From: Aaosphaeria pasadenensis
Lineage: Eukaryota; Ascomycota; Dothideomycetes; Pleosporales
Assembly: GCA_022813625.1 (NCBI GenBank)
Contig: JAKLMB010000007.1
Span: 806,001 to 870,000, forward strand
Direction: 5' to 3'
DNA length: 64,000 nucleotides
The stretch's first letter is position 1, and each line of letters starts with the position of its first letter. Both the position numbers and the translations under genes were made by a program. The notes beneath the pieces are model-generated. The model was not told the DNA's origin. It saw only the letters and a program-made list of their open reading frames with translations, and did not search any database. Positions 23,242-33,562 of the stretch are shown piece after piece.

Positions 23242-23683
23242 TTTTCCTGCGCACAAAGCCTGACGGATTTAAGCCGGGTTGTCCAAGAGTTGGTGATGTG
23301 AGACGGAGAAAGCTAAGGCATGTATGTTTGTATTGATGGGAATGTGAAAATGGTGCTTCTGTCGTCCCTTATTCCGACCAATCCTTTTGTCTGCCCGAGT
23401 CCTAGTGCGTCCGTGAAGACGCCAAGGAGGTGGCTGATTGGATTACTTTCTGCACTTGTGGCTCATAGCGCCCACCATTTTCCTTCCGACGCTCAAGTAT
23501 CTCCGGACACCCGACACCGAAATACATCAATTGTCGGATCATCAGTACTTTCCGAATATATGGAATATACAATATAAGGTGTTCGATGCCAAACAGTCAT
23601 GCTTCAAATACAAGCTTTTCTTCGTTATCGGTGGTTATCCCCCAAGCAGCACATTGTTCATCAATTTTAGCACATCCTACAAA
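23242..23683. promoter_or_regulatory. Bidirectional promoter, regulator / MFS carrier
   Basis: 442 bp shared by the divergent Zn2Cys6 regulator and the MFS carrier. No coding frame is supported. Co-regulation from this segment is inferred from the arrangement alone. Confidence 0.5.
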
Positions 23684-25039
23684 ATGAATGCCACAAATTT
23701 GGAACCAATGCGGAATAACTCGAGTTCGAGCGAACGTCTAGAGAAATGCCAAGAACCATCTGTAGCCACCAGTGACAAAATTTCGGATTTCGATACTGCC
23801 CCAGATGGTGGAGTTCAGGCATGGCTGGTTGCAGCTGGTGGTTCGAGCATTTTCTTCTCCTGTTTGGGGTTTGCCAATGCATTCGGAACTTTCCAACAGT
23901 ATTACAAGTCACATCAACTCAGTGAGCGATCAGAAGACCAGATTGCTTGGATAGGGTCATTGTCTCTGTTCTTGACCTTTCTAGTCGGAGCGATCGGTGG
24001 CCCACTGTTCGATCGATACGGCGCGTGGGTTCGTATTATCCCCCTCCTTATCTGATTATCCTGTAACACATCGTGATAGATGATGCGACCAGCCGCTGTT
24101 ATATACATTCTTGCTGTCATGATGACAAGTCTGTGTACAAAGTACTGGCATTTTATGCTTGCTCAGGGGATTCTACCGGGTATCTGCTCTGGTCTACTCC
24201 AGTTCCCGGCCATGACGGCCGTGTCTCACTGGTTTGACAAGAAGAGAGCTGCAGCACTTGGTGTAGTAGTGGCAGGCTCTTCTCTTGGTGGTGTTGTCGT
24301 CCCGATTGCTTTGTCCAAGATGCTCAACGGTTCATCTTTGGGATTCGCATGGTCCGTTAGAATCATCGGATTCCTTATAATGCCCTTCCTCTTATTTTCT
24401 TGCTTCGCTGTGAAGCCTCGCCTTCCACCACGTCGGACAAACTTCTTCATTGGCGGAGCGTTCAAGGACAAGGCTTATACCCTTCTCATCGTATCCATGT
24501 TTTTCATGTTCCTCGGCATGTTCACTCCCCTGTTCTTCATTCCAACATACGCCGTCTCGAGAGGGATCGATCCAACATTGGCGTCATATCTGCTTGCTAT
24601 CCTGAACGGTGCCTCGACCTTTGGACGCATCATACCAGGAGTACTCGCGGATGTTTATGGCCGACTGAACATGTTTGCATTCGCCGGTCTCAGCACAGGA
24701 ATCGTGGTTCTCTGCATGACTGCTGCTAGGAGCACACCTGGACTTGTTGTGTATGCCATCATATTTGGTTTCACTTCTGGTGCGATCATCTCCGGCGCTT
24801 CAGCTGCATTTTCGGTCACTGTCAAAGAAATTCGCAGCATGGGCACGTACATGGGAATGGGGATGGGTGTTGCTTCTTTGGCTGCCCTGATGGGACCTCC
24901 GGTAAATGGCGCTATCGTCCATAAGTACGGGGGATTCCTGGAGGTAACAATCTTCAGTGGTATCATGAGCCTGGTTGGAGGAATAGCAGCGCTTGGGGCC
25001 AAAGCTGCCACACCGAAAGGTATTCTTGGTAACATATAG
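23684..25039 (+). CDS. MFS monocarboxylate-type transporter (MCH family)
   Basis: Exons 23684-24028 and 24080-25039 (51-bp intron, GTTCGT...GTGATAG) give 434 residues. The N-terminus is soluble and polar, followed by the family mark DTAPDGGVQAWLVAAGG and then about twelve hydrophobic helices. Other landmarks are GFANAFGTFQQYY, the loop FDRYGAW after TM2, SHWFDKKRAAALGVVVAGSSLGGVV and TFGRIIPGVLADVYGR. This is the layout of fungal monocarboxylate porter homologues (Mch-like). The substrate cannot be read from the sequence; small organic acids or riboflavin-like compounds are known for relatives. The gene is transcribed away from its Zn2Cys6 neighbour. Confidence 0.9.
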
Positions 25040-25872
25040 TGCACTGCCAGAAACTTCTTCCAACCTCCTTCTTACAATGTTAGAACATATCGGAAAGGAA
25101 AAGCATCTTTCCGACAAATCACCCCCACTCTATAGTCTGTATCAATAAAAGTAGATTCTCTTAAACTAGCTCGAGAAATATAATCCTAACGTCATAGGAC
25201 AAACATAGAATTGAAAACCATGCGACCATAATTGCTATTTAGTGAATATTTGAAGAGAAACACGAGTGTAGTCAATAAATCTTTAATGGCTAATCTTGCA
25301 ATCAGATAAACAACGCCTTGTGCCTACTTAAACGATAATAGTGCCTGTTGGTGGCGTGCATTTATTGGTGAGCAGGATGAGAAGTATCAGTGCGAGAACA
25401 ATATGACAACCAAGACATCCACATAAACTACATGTGGAGACGGGATTGGGCTTTCACGCATAAACCAACAGAATACGAAGCGTAATATGATGCGACGCTT
25501 TCAACAAGCTGAAGCGATGTGGTTTTGAGGTAGCGCGGCTGCCCACAAGCTCCGATGCACATAACCGAAGGTCCTTGGGTGTGGAATGGTAGGCCAGGCG
25601 GGAATGGACACGGCTTTGGTGGAGGAGGGATACATTGACTTTTATAGTGCTTGATCACTCGGAGCCGAATACTACTGCTGACGACGTAATATAGAAGTGC
25701 ACGATTCATATAAGTTCATATAACTAAGTATTGGATGTCTTCGCTAATTTTAGAAAGTAATCTATACGTGCTCCTTTGCAGCACAAATCGAATCTCGGAC
25801 AAGTATCCAGTTGTATATAAACCACTACAACAACATGACTGAAGAGGTCTCCATCAATGCTGTCATTCAAAC
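25040..25872 (+). other. Intergenic, promoter of small secreted protein
   Basis: 833 bp. The open frame at 25428-25709 (minus) has no signal, domain or plausible neighbours and is not called. A TATATAA box and an upstream ATG lie near the 3' end and are described separately. Confidence 0.5.
25814..25820 (+). promoter_or_regulatory. TATA box of the small secreted protein gene
   Basis: TATATAA lies 59 bp before the start codon at 25873, at the usual distance for a strongly regulated fungal gene. An ATG at 25835 opens a 36-codon frame that overlaps the main start out of frame and ends at 25945. Whether it is in the transcript depends on where transcription starts. Confidence 0.55.
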
Positions 25873-26340
25873 ATGCACTTCCTACGGGTGGCTAGTGTCG
25901 CTCTCGCTGCAACTCACGTACTGGCCATACCTCTGGCAAGTCTGATGGGATCGAAACACAATCTCTACCTGGTTACTTGCACAATTTCCAGCGATGCGGA
26001 TTACCCATTGTCGAGATACACAGCTGTCGCATATTTCGCAAACGGTCCGATAGAACTCAGTCAAAGTCTGACCCAGATTGCGGCAATCGATAGACCCGCA
26101 CAACCTTGGGAAGGGACGCTGAAAGTTGCCAAACTGGGAAAGACGAGTGCGTTTAGCTCACGCATCGATGCAGATGCCGCAAAAGCGCAGAAAGGATCCA
26201 TATCGGGAACGGCGGTTTTAGACAACGAGGATTTCGTCTGCTTCAAAGACGGACAGATAGCGTTTTCTGTAACCGACGATTGGAGCGAACAGCCATACAC
26301 GTGCAAAACAGATTATTGGTGTCCGTCAATTCTAGTCTGA
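25873..26340 (+). CDS. Small secreted cysteine-containing protein
   Basis: A single exon of 155 residues. It starts with a signal peptide (MHFLRVASVALAATHVLA). The mature part has four Cys, in VTCTIS, DFVCFKD and the C-terminal YTCKTDYWCP, which could form two disulfides, and no long repeats or membrane segments. The size, secretion and cysteine pattern are those of small secreted fungal proteins, some of which are effectors. No family is recognised and no function is claimed. Confidence 0.75.
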   Translation: MHFLRVASVALAATHVLAIPLASLMGSKHNLYLVTCTISSDADYPLSRYTAVAYFANGPIELSQSLTQIAAIDRPAQPWEGTLKVAKLGKTSAFSSRIDADAAKAQKGSISGTAVLDNEDFVCFKDGQIAFSVTDDWSEQPYTCKTDYWCPSILV

Positions 26341-28269
26341 ACTGGTAGTACGATAAGAGCGGTTCAGCAGGGCCATGTTCATGGTGTCAATTCATCGATT
26401 GAGCTGAATGACGGTGGTGTGCGGGCTCCCAGCGAAACATATACCGATGGTAAGTCTACCCAAAGACTAGCCAGATTCATCATGTGTTTCTAATACCGAA
26501 CAAGAATTTACAGCAGATAATTTCACAATATGAGTTAAAGATTCATATGATTGATCTTAGGAGGGATCGATAGGAGTAATAGTTGATACCAGGGTACAAT
26601 GGGCGTTGGCTTTGTTTCCGTTAGAATGTAGATCCTCCTGTTTTTCAATAGTCTAGTGCACGAGATTTATATGGTTCTCTTTTTCGAATGACTTATTCCT
26701 CAGCGCACTAGATCTAGGAGACTATCGCCATTGTGTGCTATCCTCTTAGAAGAGTGGAAGAGGCTGCTGTTGCTTCTTTGATCGGTTGTCGTTGCCTACC
26801 GTGAAATCTAACGTGTCTGAAACTGTCAAGAGCCACAAAAGGAATAACAGAATATCGTTCAGAAATTCCGGAAACTAAAATGTTATTTTCCAATCGTCGC
26901 CTACATAAAATTCATATCAGTGAATCCTGACGTCAGGCTAGAGAGCGCATGGGGCGTCATTGGTACTGCCACACCGCCACGTGGGTTTTGATGATCAACT
27001 CAATTTCCACTCTCATCAACTCGCCGTTCTCCATCTAAGATATTGCGGTATGGTATCTAGGTAGGTTGGAATAAGGTCACTCGGAGGCCACGTGATAGAC
27101 GAACACTAGTGTATTTCAGATGAATACCTTAGAATGGGCCATGGGGCCCCATTCACCATCAACAAGGTGACTTGCTACCCACCCATGTCTCTCCACCCAT
27201 TTTGGGTAGCACTAGATGTTGCAAGAAGTTTTCCAGTTATTGGAGGAGCGGAATGTTTCTCTTACGATCGCGTCGATGGAGATCCTTGTGAACTACTTGT
27301 GTCCTACTCGACCAAATTCTTCGTCCGAAACTATACGACTATCGTCGCTTTACCTACGCAGCTAAAAGAATGGCGGTACCAACTCACAGCAAATTCGAGG
27401 CATATTGAGAGACCACATCCTTTTGGGAATATCTATGCCTCAGAACACTGTGATAGAATGTGGATGCTTGCTAAAGTTATCTACAGGCCCACAAAGGGTT
27501 ATGGACGAAAGGAGGACGATAGTCATGCTTGGCTGTCAGTCATCCGGTAAGGACGGACGGTAGTTGCAGATGTTGCGGCGTTTAGATAACGGCAACGAAC
27601 ATCATCGTCTGCCACGACCATGACAACCATGGGACATGGGAGGTATGGGTATTGTATATGACTACTGAACGCTGCTAGTGCTACAACTGAAAGGTCACAA
27701 AGTTTGCTGATCAACCCATATCACCTAGAATCATGTCTTTTGAAACTGGATGAAGTATCCAAGTCTAGGGCATGAAAGGTAAGCAAAGCCCCTTGCCCGA
27801 AGCAGAATATCTGTACTAGGAAGTGATTCGGCACTTTCACCATTGGATTCTGTGATGTCAAATAATAAATTGCGCTACATAAATCACCCAGCTTGACGTC
27901 GTGGTATATCATCGAACAACGAATGATCTAGGGCGACTCTCGTAGACCCTCAAGCGCTCGGTGAGGGATTGGTTAGTTGAGCTTATCCGTGCAAAATGCA
28001 ACGCCAGAGCGACTAGCAATGGCATATTAGAAAGCGCACGATCGTCGGCTTCAATATGAAGAGCTAGGATAATGCGGGGAAAACCAATGTGGTGGATACT
28101 GTCACGAATTTGGATAAACGAGGGATAAACATATGGTCCCTGCACATGGCAGAATCCCTGATCAACGCATGATAAAGGGAAATTCGAGATCGAAACTTGA
28201 TAAACGGTTGATGTAGCCCCAGCGGACGCGCTTTTGAATGCTCCCCTACCATTGATTATCGTTAACAAA
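26341..28269. other. Long intergenic region, no gene confirmed
   Basis: 1.9 kb. A plus-strand frame of 138 codons at 27134-27550 and a minus-strand frame at 27909-28349 are open but lack recognisable motifs, and the second runs antisense into the DUF1996 gene. A small inverted repeat (CTAGTGC near 26653, GCACTAG near 26705) is present. The last few hundred bases should carry the DUF1996 promoter. Confidence 0.45.
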
Positions 28270-29598
28270 ATGAGACTCAACGCAATAGTCCTAAGTCTTA
28301 TCGCGCCTTCACAGGCGGCTCTTCGATTCGGATGCTCCACAGTGAGCATCCAGCGCCTTGATCCTTTAGTCGAGCCTGGGAATACGCCATCAGCGCACGT
28401 TCATCAGATTGTCGGTGGCAATGCTTTCAATGCGACCATGGAAGGTGATATCGGCGAGCAAGCGACATGCACAACCTGCACCTTCTCTGAAGACTTTTCA
28501 AACTGGTAAGCATCGTCCACTGATCTAGTAACACAAACACTGACATCGCATAGTAAGATTATTATATCAGTCATCGCGAGCAACTCTTATGTCAAACCAT
28601 ACTGACCATTCCACCATAGACTGGACTGCAGTCATGTTCTTCAAGCATACGAATGGGTCGTACAAGCGCGTGCCCATCATGCAGAATGCAGCATTGCCTA
28701 ATGGAATCAACGGCGGCATGACTATATACTACACCCAGCACGACTTCAACGGCAACGGGAAGGACAAGATTACTTCCTTCAAGCCTGTTCGTAAATGAAT
28801 CCAGTCATTTGCAATGCTTCTCTAAACTCTGCTAGGGATTTCGGATGACTGTCGGTTCTCCAACGACGCCTACTCTTGATGCAGCCAAGAAGAATGTCGG
28901 CTTACGATATGTTTGCTTGAATGATAAAAACACTAGATTTCCCGAACTTCCAGATTTCCCACCAAAGCCCTGCAAGGGAGGTATCATGACTGTACACCAC
29001 TTCCCCTCGTGAGTGAAGCCAGATCCATATTGGTTATGGCGCGACTAAAGTTTAGCAGATGCTGGGACGGCAAGAATCTTGACTCTCCAGACCACCAGGT
29101 AAATGTCCGAGAAGAGGCCTTTCCGATAGCCATGCTAAATACAGATTAGTCCCACATGTTCAACACAGGAAAGGAGGCCTTCCAGCCCGCCGGACCATGC
29201 CCTGCCTCTCATCCCGTGAAGATGCCTCAGGTAGCCTATGAAACGCTTTGGGACACTGCTCAATTCAAGGATATGTGGCCAGCTGACGGTTCTAACCCAT
29301 TTGTGTTGAGCTTCGGCGATCAAAAGGGTTACGGCACGCATGCCGACTACTTGTTCGGATGGAAGGGCGATTCTCTGCAAAGGGCTATGGATTCCAGCTG
29401 CATGTTCAATGCTTGCGAGAACGGGAAGCCTCTCAAGTCACAATCAGTCGCTGAAATGAATAAATGCCAGGCCAAGAAGCGCGTAACTGAGAACCTTGAT
29501 GGATGTAAGTCACCAAATAAAAAGATTTCTTGTCATGTCCAGTACTAATATTAATCGTCATAGGGATGGATGCACTCCCTGGCTACAAGCCCACCTAA
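28270..29598 (+). CDS. Secreted DUF1996 protein, six exons
   Basis: Exons are 28270-28505, about 28620-28786, 28836-29008, 29059-29098, 29150-29514 and 29564-29598. All junctions are GT-AG and in phase except the first. A short signal peptide (MRLNAIVLSLIAPSQA) leads into family landmarks: RFGCSTVSIQRLDPLVEPG, HVHQIVGGNAF, a TCTTC segment, WTAVMFFK, then CWDGKNLDSPDHQ-SHMF in two exons, GYGTHADYLFGW and the ending WMDALPGYKPT. DUF1996 is a secreted fungal family of unknown activity, often near wall or lignocellulose functions. At the first junction, the family-expected Asn-Tyr-Trp would need a donor one base earlier than the visible GTAAGC, so either a one-base insertion or an unusual splice is present here. 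Confidence 0.8.
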
Positions 29599-29734
29599 GT
29601 TGGTCGAATTTAGGGTACTCAGTCGCTTCTCAATCGATGGGATTCTTGAATTTTGTTTGTTCTCTGTTCATTCGTTCCTAGATAAGACTGTACCTAATCT
29701 AAACGCTGCCGTATGTATGCAATTACGCCAATTC

Positions 29735-30829
29735 TCACGGTTCGTCCCAAAGACTGGCTAGCAATTTTCGCTCGCCAGTCCATGGTTCTCTTGCATGTTG
29801 CACCGCGTGGTTGTCGAGTAGTATCACATCGCCCTTGTTCCACGTCACTAATGACCTTGTACTCTTGATGATTTCCACAGCCGTATCATAGTATTCACGA
29901 GGTATCAAGGAATCGTCGCCATAAAAGGCCGGTGGCTGGTAACGTCCGTCCTTATTGATGTGTGGAGGCTGTAATGTTTCAGCGTCGATGGCATTTAAGA
30001 ATCTTGAAACTGTATTGTTGAAAAATGTGGTTTGGCCTGTATGCGGATGTTTCCTGACTGCGGGGAGATGCTGCCACACTCGAAGGTCTCCTAGGGGGTT
30101 GCTCTCGCTTTGATTCTCCCAGACCCACCTTGCAGTTGGGAGACGCTGAATCTCCTTCTCAATCTTTTGTCGCGCAGTTTCAGTGTCGTCAGTGTCGTTC
30201 ACATGTTCGCCATATGCCTGCAGCACTGAATTTCCTGGAGATGTGGTCTGATCCCTTGATGAGTTGACGTAGAACAGTTGGTACTTGACCCCCTTCTCTT
30301 CGATTTCTTTGATGAACTCTGGATGCTTTTCTTTCAATTGCTGATACAGAATGATCGAATTATTGATGGGAGTTTCGCCGCCTGTGTCGGGCGCAGAAAA
30401 GCAGTAGAAAAACACATAGGCAGGAAAGTGAGGACTCAATCCGAATTCATTGTGTGGATACACAGGCTGTGTGTTGGGTCCCTCGTTTGCGGTGGCAACA
30501 TTTTTTGCTAGGATGGTTCGTCGCACAGGATTTCCAATGTCTTCATGAGGAGCGAATCCAAATGCATGTGCGAACTGTGAGAATTGCTCTGCATTTCCGA
30601 TTTTCAGGTCCTTAAAGAATATGGCTCCGTGCGTATTCAGCAGTGACCTAATCTTCCCTGTCTTTGATAGATCCTGAATTTCGGCGATAACATCGTCCAG
30701 GGGCGTTTTTGATTGGACTGGAGCGAGTGTAAAGGGGAAGACTGTACCCTTTGGGTAAGGGCTAGGAAGAAAGACTGTAGGCTTGTACTCGGCCTTTGCG
30801 AAGACTTGTGGCGTTGGTATTGAACCCAT
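29735..30829 (-). CDS. TauD/TfdA-family Fe(II)/2-oxoglutarate dioxygenase
   Basis: A single exon of 364 residues. Hydrophilic start, then LLNTHGAIFFKDL and QFAHAFGF, followed by the iron motif H126-x-E128 (YPHNEFG) and the distal His345 with Arg347 (NHAVQHAREPW). Iron ligands H-x-E rather than H-x-D occur in the clavaminate synthase-like part of this superfamily. SAPDTGGETPINNS matches the family core. No targeting signal was seen, so it is probably cytosolic. The likely chemistry is oxygen- and 2-oxoglutarate-dependent hydroxylation, but taurine itself need not be the substrate. It is divergent from the UNC93-like carrier. Confidence 0.9.
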   Translation of the reverse strand: MGSIPTPQVFAKAEYKPTVFLPSPYPKGTVFPFTLAPVQSKTPLDDVIAEIQDLSKTGKIRSLLNTHGAIFFKDLKIGNAEQFSQFAHAFGFAPHEDIGNPVRRTILAKNVATANEGPNTQPVYPHNEFGLSPHFPAYVFFYCFSAPDTGGETPINNSIILYQQLKEKHPEFIKEIEEKGVKYQLFYVNSSRDQTTSPGNSVLQAYGEHVNDTDDTETARQKIEKEIQRLPTARWVWENQSESNPLGDLRVWQHLPAVRKHPHTGQTTFFNNTVSRFLNAIDAETLQPPHINKDGRYQPPAFYGDDSLIPREYYDTAVEIIKSTRSLVTWNKGDVILLDNHAVQHAREPWTGERKLLASLWDEP

Positions 30830-31423
30830 AGTAGTAGTAATAGTAGCTTTGTGCGTGTATGCAGGAGATCTTCTGAAGGAAAGTATAGCAGTGTATCATC
30901 GGGAAGGGAGAGCAATATTTACATTTGCATCTTGTGAATAGTTCGATACCGATTCACTTTCACATACTCGTGGTTACAGGTTACCGCGTTTGGAGATTGC
31001 ACCATCTGACCATGCAAGCACGTTCCCACGAGATGCTAGTCTCCGAAGCTGAACCACACCATTAGCGACGATCCTATGGGCTAGACTAGAGGTCGCCACG
31101 AGGCTTGTGGGTGCCGATTTTAGGGGATCAAGGTCTGATTAAGGTTGGTACTTGGTGCTCGGTTATCAATTGTTGGTTCTTGACAGCCATCGCCTCATCA
31201 ACAGTTCGTATGACGAGCGAGCAGCCAAGGCCGGCACGAGAAAACTTGTACGCCCGAACCAATGCAATCGCACCGTGTAATCGGTCTGGATCGTCAGTCG
31301 ATTCAGTTCATGAGAATGCGGAAATAGTAGGAAACATAGGAGTCAATTCATTTAAAGAGAACAAAATTCCTCAACTAAAATGAAGATCATTGTGCTCAAT
31401 CCCGTAGTGTCCTGTTGTTGAAG
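30830..31423. promoter_or_regulatory. Bidirectional promoter, dioxygenase / UNC93-like carrier
   Basis: 594 bp between two divergent starts. No coding frame is supported. The shared promoter suggests joint control of dioxygenase and carrier. Confidence 0.5.
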
Positions 31424-32968
31424 ATGTCAGAACTTGCGAAAGACACGGAGGCCGACAATGGCAGTGTCACTTCGAAACCAGTGTCGCGATTCACTCGTTG
31501 GTATCGAAGTCCATTGTTCAATGTCATCATTGTCGGATTAATTTCATTCACGCAACCAGGAATCTGGAATGCGTTGAATAGTAAGCTCTTTACATTCCAA
31601 AACCAATGCAACACTAATTGCTAATTGAACGAAGACACCGGCGCTGGTGGTCAACAGGAACCCTATCTTGTCAATGGAGCCAACTCTCTGACCTTTGGCA
31701 TCATGGTGTTCGGGTGCTCGATCTTCTCCATTCTAGCAAACAAATACGGTCTCAGGCGAATCTTGATCCTCGGAACTCTTGGATATGCACCCTACTCGGC
31801 ATCTCTCTACGTCAACAATCGCTATGGCACCGAGTGGTTCGTCTTGTTCGGAGGAGCCACGTGTGGAATCGCCGCATCTGCATTGTGGGCATCGGAAGGT
31901 GCCATCGCCCTTGGGTACGCAGATGTCAAAGATCGCGGAAAGTTCACTGGAATCTGGCTCGGTCTACGTGAGCTTGGTCAACTCATTGGATCCTCTATCC
32001 AGCTGTCACTGAACGCGAAAAGTGGAGCCCGAGGCAAGGTTGGATATAACACATACCTTATCCTTATCGCCTTACAATGTCTGGGCCTGCCTCTTGCGTT
32101 GTTGATTTCGCCGCCTCAAAAGATCATTCATCGTGATGGGCGCAAAGTGCCGGATCCTACGAAGAACAAGGCCGTAATGAAGGAGGTGCACAAGTGGTGG
32201 GCACTGCTTAGAAAGAAAGAATTCTATTTGCTGATTCCCATTCTTGTTGGCTTCAACTGGAACGGTACCTACCAGGGAATCTACCTGACCAAGTACTTCT
32301 CCGTCCGTGCTAGGACCCTTGGCGCACTGAGCTCTGGTCTCGCAGCTACCGCAGCGAATATCATTTGGGGCTGGGTATATGATTTGAAAGTCGTCAGTCG
32401 ACCGACCTTAGCCAAAGTCACATGGTCCGTCTTTTCCGTAATCATGTTGAGTCTGTTCGCGTGGCAGGTCGCGAATGAGAAGCTGTATGCGTCAGCGGTT
32501 CCAAAGGTGACATTGGACTGGAGCAACCCCGGATTTGGCCGTGCATTTGCTGTTAATGTGCTTTTCAGGTAAGCATTCTTCATGGTGCTTCCAGGTTTCT
32601 CAATATTGACTGTCTGTAGGTTCATGAACGAGTCTCATTACATGTTCGTTTACTGGATTCTGGGTACCTTTTTCGATGACATCGAGACACTGACGCTCGC
32701 TGTTGGATTGATGCGATCATTTGAATCGGTCGGTTCGTGTCTATCCTTCGGTATCGGAGCAGCAAAGGTGCCACCAATGGTCAATTTGATTGTCGCCTTT
32801 GTCATGTTCGGTATCTCTATTCCTGCAACATTTGCCGCTGCTTGGTTGGTCCCCGAACGGCCAGTCGATCTTCGAAAATTGGAAGAAGACGATTCATCTA
32901 TCGACACAAGCAATGTGCAGCCCAACAAAGCTATCGTCGCTGCTGCTGCCGACCCCGCAAACGTCTAA
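31424..32968 (+). CDS. UNC93-like MFS transporter
   Basis: Exons 31424-31580, 31635-32568 and 32620-32968 (introns 54 and 51 bp) give 479 residues. After a short cytosolic start come the family marks: SPLFNVIIVGLISFTQPGIWNALN, NTGAGGQQEP, GCSIFSILANKYGLRR and a membrane core. A middle cytosolic loop is rich in Lys (RKVPDPTKNKAVMKEV). The second half ends in ...GISIPATFAAAWLVPERP and an acidic tail. Fungal UNC93-like proteins sit in the plasma membrane with unknown substrates and often flank catabolic or metal genes. Its place beside the TauD-like dioxygenase suggests import of that enzyme's substrate. Confidence 0.88.
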
Positions 32969-33326
32969 GGTGACGGTGCCAGGTGCTACAAAACCTGCTT
33001 CTAATGGATACCCGATTCATCTATGTAAAGATCAATTTATCTACCGAATAGAATCGGATTCTTACCTTACGCTGGTTTTGATCTTCTAGCCTTACTGTGG
33101 GTTGTCAACCCCGGAGAAAAGAGGGTCCTCTTTCCTTGCGCTCCTTCCCATCCTATCAACCACGTGATTTCGACCCACATCTGTCAGTGAAGCATTTCTC
33201 CGCGTCGTGAATTTCTTTCCTTTCTTCTCCTCATCCCCATGCGGAATTTCTCCAATGGCTTGCGCACGCTCGCTCTGAAGATTGAACCCTGTGGATCAAC
33301 CTAGGTTGCTTCCCGTTGAAGAAGCA

Positions 33327-33354
33327 CCTCTGTGTACCTTTAGGTACATGGAGG
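33327..33354 (+). repeat. Hairpin A: CCTCTGTGTACCT / AGGTACATGGAGG
   Basis: Arms of 13 bases pair fully if two G-U wobbles are allowed, with an apex around CCTTTAGG. CTAAAGATCC follows it and ATAAAGATCC follows hairpin B, so the spacer is also repeated. Confidence 0.75.
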
Positions 33355-33419
33355 CTAAAGATCCCACGAGTCAAGAAATTGCACGAGTGGTCATAGTTTG
33401 CCTCTATTCAAAAAGGCAT

Positions 33420-33445
33420 CTCTGTAGACCTTAGGGAATACGGAG
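33420..33445 (+). repeat. Hairpin B: CTCTGTA / TACGGAG around GACCTTAGGGAA
   Basis: Seven-base stem with one G-U wobble. The apical CCT-T-AGG can pair again. The same core, ACCTTAGGGA, is found at 13655-13664. Confidence 0.75.
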
Positions 33446-33455
33446 AATAAAGATC

Positions 33456-33480
33456 CACTGTAGACCTTCGGGATACAGTG
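33456..33480 (+). repeat. Hairpin C: CACTGTA / TACAGTG with CC-TTCG-GG apex
   Basis: Perfect seven-base stem closed by CC(TTCG)GG, which as RNA would be a stable C(UUCG)G tetraloop. It ends 82 bases before the RS-repeat start codon, so it may lie in the 5' leader. Confidence 0.8.
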
Positions 33481-33562
33481 TCACTCCTTGGGCGGGGACA
33501 CATTTGTGAAGCTGCCCTTTTTTTTTCTCCCCCTCAAACACATTTTGTTTGAACCCTTTGAT

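Larger units (their letters stand above)
32969..33562 (+). promoter_or_regulatory. Promoter or leader of the RS-repeat gene, palindrome-rich
   Basis: This stretch holds many inverted repeats in a row: GGGTTG/CAACCC (33099-33111), AAAGAGG/CCTCTTT (33118-33133), CAACCTAGGTTG (33297-33308), GCTTC/GAAGC (33308-33325), the three hairpins listed below, TGCCT/AGGCA (33399-33418) and GTGTC/GACAC (33478-33501). A T-rich tract (33518-33530) precedes the start codon. Part may be transcribed as a structured 5' leader. Confidence 0.6.

Noticed and set aside
26590..26740. Possible MITE with inverted ends (CAATGGGCG / CGCCATTGTG and CTAGTGC / GCACTAG)
   Set aside because: The short matches lie at unequal spacing on the two sides, so the arms do not align as one inverted repeat.
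27134..27550. 138-codon plus-strand open frame
   Set aside because: No signal peptide, domain or promoter context; composition is not distinctive.
27909..28349. 146-codon minus-strand open frame
   Set aside because: It runs antisense into the first exon of the DUF1996 gene and has no recognisable motif.
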